Position numbers and translations under genes: made by a program
Shown: positions 1 through 13,000 of the stretch, in pieces
Position numbering within the stretch: position 1 is the first letter of the stretch
How the letters are laid out: every line of letters starts with the position of its first letter
The notes under the pieces: model-generated
Told to the model about the DNA's origin: nothing
The model's database searches: none
The model's input: the letters and a program-made list of their open reading frames with translations, nothing else
Assembly: GCA_013146195.2 (NCBI GenBank)
Contig: CM028379.1
Span: forward strand, 160,920,437-160,984,436
Source of the DNA: Codonopsis lanceolata
Taxonomy: Eukaryota > Streptophyta > Magnoliopsida > Asterales > Campanulaceae
Direction of reading: 5' to 3'
Length of the DNA: 64,000 nucleotides

Positions 1-612
1 TACGGGCTAGGATTCCATTCCTTGGGGTAGTGTGTGGAAGACTAAAGCTCCCTCTAGGGTGGGTTTTTTCCTGTGGGAAGCAGCAAATGGAGCCATCTTC
101 ACGGGAGATAATCTGAGGAGAAGAAGGATGATATATGTCAGTAGATGTTTCATGTGTAAAAGGGAGGAAGAGATTGTGAATCACCTTCTACTTCACTGCC
201 CAATGGCAAAGGACTTATGGATTTTGTTCTCTGTTTATTTCGGGTGGACCGGGTAAATCCTCTTTCTATTAAAGATATGTTGATGAGTTGGGCTTTCTTC
301 AAACGTAAGAGGAATCCTTGCAATTTTTGGAGGGCTGCGTCGGCCACAATTTGCTGGACTATCTAGAGAGAACATAGTTCTAGGGGGCGTTTGATAATAT
401 AGAAAGAAGCTGCGAGAACCTTAAGGAACATATCATCCATTCTGTACTTTTGGTGCCACGATGTGGTCTCGCAGGTGCTAAGCCCCTTTGTAGAACTTGT
501 GGATAATAGGTCTGTAGGACTGTAGGAATCCTTCTCCTACTTTTGTAAATAGGATGCATCACCTCTTTTGATGCCCGTTATTAATGTATACTCTTTACTT
601 ATCAAAAAAAAG
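1..612 (+). mobile_element. 3' end of an L1-type LINE, truncated by the window edge
   Basis: The frame at 32-256 encodes the zinc-binding reverse-transcriptase tail typical of plant L1 elements: a FLWEA motif, then Cys-x2-Cys (CFMC) and His-x4-Cys (HLLLHC). After it come degenerate coding sequence and a 3' UTR containing a small hairpin (556-574: GCATCA, loop, TGATGC), then TTACTTATC and an A-run ending near 611. The same 3' end occurs in five other copies in this window. The element lies upstream of the first visible NRPA2 exon, so it probably sits in an NRPA2 intron, same strand. The RT core and endonuclease are outside the window or missing. It is not a host gene. Confidence 0.85.
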
Positions 613-1021
613 AGGGTGAATGAGAGACATCAAAAAGTACTTGTGGCTTTAAAAATATAAACATCTGATTGAGATCTATAATTAACAGTCTAAACACGGT
701 TATATATATATATATATATTTGCAATGGCCTGGGTATAATACTATAATCCATTTTCAGATCCTGCCAAGAAGCTGATGTCTTGTGTGTTTTATACCTGTG
801 TGCCTGACAACTGATGACAATGCATAAACGATCATTTCTTTAAGAGAACCGATCAATGTTTTTTTATAAGTATTATATACTAAGAACTGATCATTTTAAC
901 AAAAGAAAATAGCTAGTTGAACTTTGTTATATCTGAGTTTTGTATACTTTCACTTGTTCCCTTTGTGCCACGGAGATTATTTCTCTGAAATTTGGTTCGA
1001 CTTCTTCTATTCTTATCCCAG
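613..1021. other. Intronic sequence, no gene seen
   Basis: AT-rich sequence between the LINE tail and the first visible NRPA2 exon. It holds a short (TA)n run near 702-718. The polypyrimidine stretch and CAG at 1019-1021 form the acceptor of the exon starting at 1022. No exon encoding the missing N-terminal part of NRPA2 was found here. Confidence 0.6.
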
Positions 1022-4000
1022 ATGTGTTAGAGAAGATCAATCTGCTGTAACTCTCAAATGCTATTATCTTATTAACGGTAGTGCACGCATTGGATTCTGG
1101 TAAGCCCTGTTCTTGATACATTACAATGAAATTCTTTTGAATGATTTTTAATTGCAACAAAAGCATATGCCCTTTATTACAGGGTAAGAGGGAGGGAGTA
1201 CATGCTTCCTGTGGGAATTGTTTTAAAGGTATTTTGATGCATATATGCTCATTTTTGCTTCATAATACTTACTTCCTGTGATGTCATCTCTATCTAATTA
1301 CAAAGTTTTAGAAATAAACTATGCATATTTAGCTGTTTACGCAAACAAACACGTACGTCTTTTGAATTCATGCTCATATGTCACACTATGTTATGCGAGC
1401 TTTTTCTTTGTCCATGCTTGGAACGCTTTTTGTAATAGTAAGTTGAACATTAGATGAAATTAAGCAAAGGACATATTATTCATCTTTAGCTGTAAAACCA
1501 CTACTTATGATTATGAAGACGGTTTTTTTTCTTATGAATAATGAATAATATAAAAAACGTCAAAGCGGGTGACACGTCCTTTGTACACTATCGGCATACA
1601 AAAGCCTTGCTCCAATCTAAAACTATTCACAAAATCCACAAAAGAAAAGTCCGACGGAAAGTCCGACGGGTGTGATGGACAATCTGTCTCTATACACCAG
1701 GGAAATAGGGTACGCAAAAGGTTGTCCTTCAACTGAATCAATGAGGCTTCAACATTGTCGAAAGTTCTTCTATTCCTTTCTTTCCAAATGGTCCACCAAA
1801 TACTTAACGGAACAATATACCATACGACATTACGCCTTCACTGATTATGCCAAGACCAGCTCAAAAGCAGCTGAACCGGGTAGTACCCACAACATTCCAA
1901 AAGACCCAATATCAAATTCCAAAGAGCACTAGCAACCGGGTAATGAAGTAACACATGATTGATGCTCTCTTCATTACATTTACACATGTAGCACCGGTTA
2001 ACATAAACCTTTCTTCTCCTCAAATTATGTCCGGTCAGAATAGCATCATGGCAAGACTCCCACGCAAAAAAGGCTGCTCTAGTGGGAGCACCACAGTAAA
2101 CTATTTATTTTTTGAAGCAGTCCATTGGACCCTGTCCTCCCTGCTGCCATCAATTTGGAGTGCATAAAGTCTCTTGAAAAAAATCTGTACCAAGCTCCAT
2201 CTCCCAATCCTGCAAGTTCCTGCAAAAAACACGTCACTCTACCTTACTCTAAATGAAGCACCGAGCTGACTGCAATTTTTATCCACCGCTAGGTTAAACG
2301 AAGGTGGATATAATCTCCGTAGCTCTTCCTCCCCACACCATTTATCTTTCCAAAACTTCACCTTCACCCCTCTACCAATATCGTAAGAAATCTGCCTCTC
2401 AAAAGAATCCTACCCTTTACAAATACCTTTCCACACCTTTGAACCAAAAGAATTGAAAGCAATCTTTGGGGACCAATTATATCCCCATCCCCGTATTTAT
2501 TTATAACCACTTTCCTCCACAAACCCTTAACTTGACCATGTACCGCCAAAGCTATTTACCAAGAAGAGCTATATTAAAACGCTTAAGATTTTTGATGCCC
2601 AACCCTCCATCCCGTATATCATGACAAACTTTCTCCCACTTAACCAAATGAAACTTATGCTCCTCTCCTTGCCCTTCCCACAAAAAATCCCGCTCCATCT
2701 TTTCCAGTATGCCTTGAATCTAAGCCGGAAGCACAAAGAGCGATAAATAGTAAGTGGGCAAGCTAGATAAAATGTTCTTTATGAGAATTAACCTCCCCAC
2801 TTTGGACGGCAATTGCTTTTTCCAACCTGTTAATCTTAGAATAAATCTATCGATCGATCACTGAATTCCACGTGTCTTTACTTTAATGGCGCTCCAGTCG
2901 GCAACCTAAGGTATGTTGACGGAAGATGGAAAACCCTACACCCAAAAGCTGAAGCCAAATAAGTTATATCTTCCACCACTCCAATCAGAATGATTTCACT
3001 TTTAGCAATATTCACTCAAAGCCCCGACACCATCTGGAAGAAAGCAAGCACTAGACGGAGATATCCAGTTGCTATCAATCTCTGCATCACAAAAAACTAG
3101 GGTGTCATCCGCAAAAAGGAGATGCATAACAGTCATCTTCTCCTCTCTATACCTCCCAATCCCAAATCCTTGAATAAAACCTCCATGCACCGCCCTGTCT
3201 ACTAGTCTGCTCAGCGCCTCCATGATGAGAAATTCCACTAAGGGACCAAGTATTGATCAGGCTAGAGAGATGCGAGATGATTTTAGTGATAGAAAAAAAT
3301 AGGTTGGGTGAAATGAAGAAGTGCACATAGAGATTGATTTTAAATGAAAATTCTATGAGTCATGTTTCATCTAATTCCAGATGGATAATTGGCGGGCAAA
3401 CACATTTCAGCCCTAATAAGTTTTTCCAAATCTCTAATAGGCCCTAAAGCTCAACTTGGCCCTAATAACTTAGTGGGCCCTTTCATCCATTCTAGTTTTT
3501 TTTTCTTCAGTTAAGTGCATTCTTAATTGCCTCGTCGTTTTTGCATCACTGATCTCACCATGATGTCTTTATTTCTTTTCTTTTCCAACAGGCCCTCATT
3601 GACACTTCTGATCAGGAAATTTTTGCGAGTTTGACTTGTGTGTACTATGCTAAATATGAAAAGCAAAAGGGATCTGTTGGCACTCAGATTTTGGCTGAGC
3701 GGGCAAAGATTATTCTCAATGAAGTTAGGAATTTGGCTCTTTTCACGCGTAGTCAATGTTTGCAGCATATTGGTAAGTATCTTTATCTGCTGATCTTGTC
3801 TTTGTTCATTCCAGTGCTTGGTTTACCTTGAACCATATCCATTGATTTACTTCTTCTCTTTACCTCAGGAGAACACTTCCAATCTGTAATGGATGGTCTA
3901 GAAGATGAAAGCTATTCCGCTGTAAGTTTTTTACTAGATGTTTCCTACAGTTAGTGGCTGGCAATTCTTAATAATTTTTTATAACTGGTGCACAAGACAA

Positions 4001-7000
4001 ATTAAACGGTCTTTTTGCAATTGAACTAGTTTTTTTAGACTCCCTCTGTCTCTGTGTGTGTGTGTGTGCCAACTACCATATGATTTTATCTCTGGCTCTT
4101 TTGTAGGTTGCAGAGGCTGTATTAAGAGACGTCATACTGGTTCACCTTGATAATAACCATGACAAATTCAATCTGCTAATGTAAGCTACTCTCTCTACGT
4201 GACTGAGCTTGTCTCAGCTACTTGGGGTTGGACTTTGATCCATTTCCATCTTTAAGCTCTACTCTGTGCAAGTTTCTCTGCTGAACTTCAAGCTGCTCTC
4301 TCAAACCATATCCAATATTATATTTCCTTTAATTATGTTGCCATTTGGCTGCAATGTTTAATGGAGACTCTATTCTTTGTTTCTCTTAGATTGTCCTGTA
4401 GAAAACCTGTTTGCTCACGAACTTATTTATTTTTCTTTTCACTTCAGCTTCATGCTGCAGAAACTTTTTTCTCTTGTAGACCAAACTTCTGTGACTGACA
4501 ACCCGGATTCATTGCAAAATCAGGAAGTTCTACTACCTGGTCACTTAATTACGATTTATCTCAAGGTAAGGATGGTTCCAGCTTTAGTTTTTAAGGTGGA
4601 ATGCTGCATCACATGTTTCTTATATGGTATATTGGCAGGCCAAAGTTCTTGTCCTCATAGCAAGTAGTAAATCTTATTTATTTTAGTTGCTAGTGTTTGT
4701 TGTAGTATTTAATTATTGACCTCAAGGTATAGTTAATTATTCTACTTTACTTATAAAAAAAGGTATACTTAGTTGTCCTTTTTAAAAAAATTATTGTCCC
4801 AAAACGAGCACCTTTTTTTCCTCTCTTTTTTCAGTGAATTTATGAAATTTACCTTCGCTAACTATCGTATCATAGTGTGCACTTGCAATGCTATATTGTG
4901 GACACGAAGGGTATTCATGTATGAGCTAGTAAAACTGTCTGAAGGTGAACATCCTTAATTTATGTAAAAAAACTAAAAACGGACACTCATTTTGGGACAT
5001 ACAGAGCACTATTTTCTTTTATCTATAGAACAAATGATGGTCATTTTCATGATTATCAGTTATACACCCATCTGAATGCAAATATTCAAGATTGGGATAT
5101 GCAAATGGAATATTTCATGTTAAAAAACATAACTTTCCAATTCTTAAAGCCAGAATCCTGTAATATTGAGTTTATGACTTGTATATATATTGGCGCTTTT
5201 TTTAATATATATATTTTTACCTTTATCGAAAAATGACTTGTATCTTTCTCCTGAGTAATGGAATTTTTTGCCAAATTTCTCGTTGGTGCAAATGTAATCA
5301 CTTGGCCTGGCAAGAGAGGATGGTAGTGGGATTTTGTTGATGAGACAGAAGGTGTGGCATCTAATAGTGTATTATGTTACAGTCCACAGCATAGTAAAGT
5401 GTGTACATCTTTAATAAAAAGAATAGAAAAGAAAGAAGGTAATTTTAAGTGAGTGTCAGGTCTTTATGCTATAGTGCTTGTATGTTGTCTTTTCACGCTT
5501 CTTTAACTTTTTGTAAGTTTTCTTTTCTGGATTATGCTACTTTCTTGGTACGTTATGAAATGACAATTGTCCATTAACATTTTTATTTATTTATATTTTG
5601 GTCATTTCCAGGAAAAGCTACAGGAATGGCTTCTAAAAGTAAGACGACTACTTCAAGATGAAATTGATAACAAAAGCAAAAAGTTTGAATTCACCAGCTG
5701 TATGTTATATCCTTAGTCCATAACTATTTCAAGCCCTGGATTCTTGTCTCTGTGTTTTTTGTTGCAATTGTTTGATTTCCCTTTAGTTTTCTGCTCTGGG
5801 TTAGTACAAAAAATGTCATGTTTCCTCGGTTCTGAAATCTTCAAATCACACAAGTCCAATTCATGTCAAGATTACCTACAGTCCATATCAATCTCATTGG
5901 CTTATTTCATATTGGTCAACGTTAATGAAACATGGAAAATCAAACTTAATTGAAGCAATTGCATGATCTAGCAGAAGCGAAAAGTCACAATAATCCATTT
6001 AGCACCAGATCTAGACTCATTGAAAATGATATTTTGTTATCAAATACTTTGAGAAAGTAGGCAGAGCAACAAAAAGATTTCAAGAAACTTAATCATCCTC
6101 AATGGTTGCGTTAGACACAAGAACAGTAGTATGCTGAGTGGTCTAATGACCTGGTCGACAGTTGCCACTAGACCACTACTGCAAAGAGGAGAAGACTTCA
6201 AAGGTTAAATGAGGCCATCTGCCAAATCACGTAACCGCTACTCCTAATGGTGTAACTGGATCCACGACCTAGATTCCACATTACCCGAAGGTGACTGACC
6301 TGGTATGTAATGACAGAAGCGATAGAAAGAACTGGAAATTAAGAACTGCTTATGTGCTGGACTTTGTATAAGCACAAAAGAAAAAAACTGCTTTTGGGAT
6401 GTTGCTCCGTTGGCTGTCTATTGGTCTATTTGGAAAGAAAGAAACCTTGGGGCTTTCTAGAACGAGGAAAGGAGTTTGGAGGGGATCAAAAATCAGATCA
6501 TTCAGACTATGTATTTTTGGTGCGATGAGGTGGTTTCGTCGGGAACTAATCCTTTTGTAGAGTTTGTGGATAACATTTTTGTTGGCTAGTGAGGGTGGTT
6601 ATATATTGTGTATGTATGTACATAGGACGCGTCACATGTTTTGACGCTTATATTTATATACCATATTTAGTTATTTACTGATCAAAAAAAATAAATAGAG
6701 AAAGACTAGAGAAGAACATTGATGCCTGATGCAATATCCCTTAGCATGTGTCAGCTGGTACCTGGTGGCAAGGTATACACTTGTTGTCACTGAGGTCCAA
6801 GGTGATCTATTACATACCTTAGGTGACAAGCCACACACACACACACACACATATGTAGACAACCGTGGTATGACATTGCCAGGGACATGCTTAGGCAATA
6901 TAGTTCAAGATGGCATAAAGCAAGTTGGAGAGCAGACAGAGATCATTCTTTTATTCATGCTCAAATTTACATATTTTTTTGGTGAAGAGTAGCAAACCCT

Positions 7001-10000
7001 TATTTTCTAAACTATAATGACCAAAAACAAATTACCCATGCACTTTCAGTGTTAGATTTCAGGAATTTTTTTTTTTTGATAAGTAAAGTATTATAAACGA
7101 AGATTTCAGGATCATATCCCCATGAAGATCAAGTATAGGTAAAAAAAAATTTTTTTTGAGTTATTGCAGTAGCCGATGTGAAGAAGGTCATGGATAAAAA
7201 TCCTGCAAAGCAGATTGGCTTAGCTATTGAGAATATGCTGAAGACTGGAAGATTGGTTACACAAACAGGTCTTGATCTACAACAGGTATTGATTTGCCGG
7301 GGTTTCTGCTGATGACCTGTATAATTTTAATTATCCTTTTAAAATGATGCATGTACTTGTGATTTAAAAAGCTATTATCTTTTCAAGACGTACTTGTCGA
7401 ATCAATTGCTTGTTAAAATGTTTAGAAGTCCAAACATTGTGTGTACTGGGAAATGTCAAAGTAGATTGCCTTAGCTATTGAAAGTATTAAGTATATGTTG
7501 TGAGGGAATGGTTTCTGGGTTTTATTCCCAGTAAAATCTGTCAGTTGAAGTGCGAGACCGGTGAAAACTTCTTGTATCTCATTTCTCTCTAGTTAACTTA
7601 ATCTTCTATTCTTATCAAAGGTAAAAGGAAGACTGATCAAACCTTGAGCTATAAACATTTTACTTAAAGAGTCCTTAGGAAGAGCAATTATAAGTAGGTG
7701 TAACTGTATTGAGTTGATTTTTGACGAAATTATAATAATTAAAACCATTACATTTGTAAATTAAGACTCAAAACTTGTATTTTTACCATTTTATACCGAA
7801 ATATTATTCAATATGGTAATTTTTATATCCTGCAATTGTCCAAAAAACGATTTTTTAAAAGTATAATTTTTTTTGTGCAAGTTTAATTATAAAACAACAA
7901 TGTATCACAAGATACACTATTGTATCATAAGATACGCACCGTAACGTAAGATACAAATTATGTATTGTAGGATACATAAGATACTTATCGATGACCCAAT
8001 TTTTTATACGTATTGTAGGATACGTATCGAGAGTATCGTAAGATACTGACAACTGTGTTGTAATCCCTCTTAAGACTTCTAGCCTAGATATGAGGATGAA
8101 TTATGTTTTTGTGTTTCACAAGAAAAATTGCTACATTGTACGCCTTCCTTGAAGCAAAATGAAGTTACCTTTTTCATGAAATTGTTAGGGCTTGGTCTTC
8201 AGCTTATGAAAGCTAACCTGCACCCCTAAAATTTGTCATTTTGGATTTTTAATTTTTCTGCATCGAGTCACTTTTAGGCTAAGTGGGGCTTTCTTTGTGT
8301 GGGAAGCTATGCACGAAGCGATTCTCACAGGAGAGAATTTGAGGAAGAGGAATAGAATTTATGTCAACCGGTGTTTTCTGTGCAAGGATTGCGGGCAGAG
8401 TGTGAACCATTTACTGATCCATTGCCCTACAGATTCAGAGTTGTGGAACATGTTACTGTGTATTTTCAAGGTCTCTTGGTCTATGCCGGTCTCTGTTTTA
8501 GATCTTATCAGATGCTGGTCAGCAGCGAGCTCCAATAGAAGAAATCACATTTGGGAGGTGGCTCCGTTGTGTTTGCTGGACAATTTGGAGGGAAGGAAAT
8601 CGCAGAATTTTTTAGAACGAGGAGAAGCCTATCTCTTATTTGAAAAACTCTTTGCTTCGCACTGAATTTTCCTGGTGCACTGAGGCAGTGCTCCCCCCTG
8701 TCCTATCTCTTTTGTAGATTTTGTTAATAGTTTCTCTTTTGACTAATGATTCTTTTGGGAGTTGTATACATCTAGTGTATTAAGGACGCGTCAACTGCTT
8801 TAACGCACATGTTTATATACTAATCTTTTACTTAAAAAAAAACTTGTATTATAATTGTTATTATTATTATTATTTTAATCTTTGATTTTTTGAATTAGTT
8901 GAGGATGTGCAGGATTATTTCTTAAGTTTTATCTGACCAACTGAATATTGATTTTGAATTTAAGAGGAAAATTAGACAACCATGCACTTTGTGAGTACCA
9001 AAGTTGGGTTGCAGGAAAATTAGACAAAATTGTGCATGGACTTCTTTTGTGAGTACCAAATCTTTTGATGCTTGATGTAAAGTGAGCCAGGGTGGGGGTG
9101 TTACTCGGTGTGGCAGACTACTAGCCAGTGTTCCATAATTACTTGTACCATGTACAAACATGTTTCCTTTTTTGTAGACATGTTCTTTATCTTCACTTTT
9201 TGTCAGATAATATTCTTTTCCTTGCTGTAGCTTTTGAGAATGTGTTGGTCATCAGATGGTTGAACTAATTTAAGATACTCCATTCTGTTTTTTAGAGGGC
9301 AGGAATGACAGTTATGGCAGAGAGGCTTAATTTTCTTCGGTTTCTCTCACATTTTCGAGCCGTTCATCGAGGTGCCTCATTTGCGGGTCTTCGTACTACA
9401 AGTGTGCGGAAGTTGTTACCAGAGTATGTTAGTTATTGGAAAATGCTATATATAAAGAAAATACATAAAATAGAAAGCATTAGATTGTTGTACGCTACTC
9501 CACCAGTGCTCGCTACACCACCAGTGCAGCGATGGCTGTACTGTTCAACCCAATGCATTCTGTTTTTCTGTATGCAACTATGCATAGCTTTGCGTTTATT
9601 TATATTTTTTTTGTTGTTATTCATGTACCTTGATTATTGTATAAATTCCCTTTCTCATCCTGTAGGGCATGGGGTTTTATATGCCCTGTTCACACACCCG
9701 ATGGGGAGCCATGTGGATTGCTGAATCACATGACATCGTCTTGTCGTAAGTTTTCGCATCCTGTATTATTCAAAAGGGTTTTGCTAACAAGTGGCCACTA
9801 TGACACTTAATAAGGTTGCCCAATCAAGAAATTTATTACATTGGGGACCATTACTAATGCATTGGGGTGGTTTTCAGTGCAACTATTTCTATTAATGGAA
9901 GCTTTCCAAGTGCCAAAGGGTAACTTGTTAGCAGAACTCTTTTTAAAAAAAAATTCAGATTAGTTTTTAATATAATTTCCTCGCCGAGCATAGCTTTGTA

Positions 10001-13000
10001 CTTTTTTTCTCACCGGGCATAGCTAGACCAGCTTTAAATAGCAGAATAAAAAATCATTTGGAAATGCCTCTTATTGTGTAATGGGGGTAATCTTTGGGTA
10101 AGAAATATCTTTCACAACTGAAATATTATGCTGGTGTTATTTGTCCTCTCTCTCAAGCTCTTGGGATGGGGGAGGGCATGAGGCATCTGAAGTTATAGCA
10201 GTGATTATGTTTAGTGGCTGTGAGGAAAGGGGTGTAGAATGATATCCAATTATGCATGCATGCATGCACACATAAATGGAACTGTAGCAACACTACAAAA
10301 TGAGATGATGTTTGGATATATCACTTTTGCTTGCATTAAATGGAACTGTTGTTTGAATATGTAATTTCTACTTTGGCTAAATGAATGCAATTTTGAAACC
10401 CATCAGCATTACACATGCAAAGGGCTTCAAAAGGTCTAGGAAAATCAATTTTCTAACGCCAACCAAGCAGAATCGTGTTTGAAGTACTATGCAACTGAAG
10501 ATGAATACATCCCATATCTAAACCGAAATGATTTTGGCCTTGGTGGAGGCAGAGGGAGCTTATGTCAGTGATGAAGTCCAGATGAATCACAAGCCATTAG
10601 AGATCTAGAGGTATATCTTTTCCAAAAATAAAACAATTGAAGGAAAAAAAGGGACTGGTTTGTATTCCAACAAGGAATCTGGCAGAGATAGGAACGAAAA
10701 GAAATAATGAAATTTGGTGGTGTCTGTGGAGGGTGGGAGAAAGGGTTGCATTTGGTCCAACTTTCAGCTATAAACATTGGATAGATGTGTGGAAGCTGCA
10801 ACAGTTTTACCTGCATTCTCGTGAGTTTAATATGTAGTGAGTAAGTAAACATTTTAAGGATGATGTTGTAATGATATGATTTTAGCTTACAGCTGGTTAA
10901 AGTGTGGATTAGGCTGCGTTAGAAAATGTGAAATGGGCTTGTATGAGCGTTTCAACATCTTCGCGAAGTGAATGTGGTAGTGAACTGTAGATTTTTAGCC
11001 GAAGTAAGATCAAAGGTGATCTAAATGAACGAGGCCCATATTTCCACCTTTCATTTAGTGTGGAAATGAAGGTATAAAGGGCATATCTTAACTGGCGCGA
11101 AGTTTGGTACAGAAGTGGTTGCTCTTTTGAATCAATCATTACAAGTAGAGAGTTGTTTCCAGTGCTGTTGGACTCCCTCTCATGCCAAGATACTAGGTAA
11201 AAGTATGTGGCCTGTGCAATGCTTTCAAAGACAAGAAAACTGTTCTATAAGGGCAAAGCTGGAGCATCAACCACTTCTCACTGTAAGATAGCTAGGTGAC
11301 ATTATGCTCCCTCCAACCTTTCGAAATAGTGGGCCTCTTTAGTTTGTTTTCCTCACCTTCATTTTATTGAAGTACATTCTCATTTTCTAACACTCCATGC
11401 CACACTCATGAGCACTCATCCATACTTATCCAGCTGAAAGCACTCTCAGAGTTTGATAGCAAAATCCTTACAATGCCCTTTACTTTTCTGCTAACCTTTT
11501 ATGAATACACATGATGTTTCAGTCTCTGATTCTAAATGTTAAATTGTGTTTCAACCAATTGACTGCCATTCCTTGGGTTTGTATTTTGTAAATCTACCAA
11601 AAGGGTTTAAGCATTGTTTGGAGTTCCTATATAACTGTGAAAATACTTGCTATATCTGAGTGTATTATTCAATTCATGCTTGTATCATGTAAAATGGTGA
11701 AGTTCTTTACTCTCCGGGAATAATGGCCTGAATTTGGAATATTTATGCGATGTTTCACTTTGTGTATATCTATGTAGTAGATCTAAGAGGATGGTGTTCC
11801 TCTCTTTTCTCTTGCTTAATTAAGTATACATCTCAGGGAATCAAGGATAATCTTTTATTTTGTTTGTTATTCATTTATTATTAGGGATCACATCGTATTA
11901 TGGTTCGGATGGAAATGTGAGGGACTTCTCTAAAATGCAGAAGTCTATTATTGGTATTTTGGTTGGGGCTGGGATGGCCCCATCATCACCAAAACTTGTG
12001 CTAGCTGGCCCTCCTGAAGTTCTTTCTGTTTTACTGGATGGCTGTGTTGTTGGCACTATACCATCTGGCGAAGTAGTTGAACGTGCTGTCAATTATTTGC
12101 GAAGATTAAAGCGATCTGTGACATCAGAGGTATATTTCTTTCTGATTTCAATCAACTTCTTTTCCTTTTCTGCATCCAGGACTAATGCTTTGTTATGCAG
12201 CAGATTCCTGATGATCTGGAGGTGGGATATGTTCCTCTCAGCATGGGTGGAGCGTTCCCTGGCCTATACCTGTTCACCTGCCCTTCTAGATTTGTTAGAC
12301 CTGTTAGATCTATACTTCCTCCTGTGGAGAGTGATGATATTGAACTTATTGGACCCTTTGAACAGGTGAACACTGAATTTCTACATTATTAGTGATGCTT
12401 CTCAATCAAAAAGTACTGATCATTGCTTGTGTGCTAGATCTTTGCTAGTATTTCAATGTAGCTAGACCTTATATTATCTGTACGTGATTAGGTTTACATG
12501 GATATTAACTGCCCTGATGGAGGACGTGGAGGGAAAAAGGCTACTCATGAAGAAATCCATCCAACTGGAATACTTAGTGTAGTTGCTAATCTCACGCCTT
12601 GGTCTGACCATAATCAGAGCCCTCGTAATATGTATCAGTGTCAGGTTATCTTTTTGTGTCCTGTTGTCAAAATCTGTCGTTCTTTTATATGCTTAACTAT
12701 TAAAACTTCAACAGAAGTCGCTAAGGTACTTTCTACTTTCTTTTTTACTTGATTAGATGGGAAAACAAACAATGGGTTTCTCTTCACAAGCAATCAACTG
12801 TCGTGCAGATCAAAAGCTATATCATCTTCAGGTTTGTTTGGAATGTCAGACGTTTAAGTTCGTTTAATACTTGTGCTCTCTAATAAGCAATCATCTTTTC
12901 TTTAATATACTTCCCCCAACGAATAAACACCCCCAGTCACCTGTTCCTTGCATGTGGTGGTTTTGACAGACTCCCCAAAGCCCAATTGTACGCACTTCTA

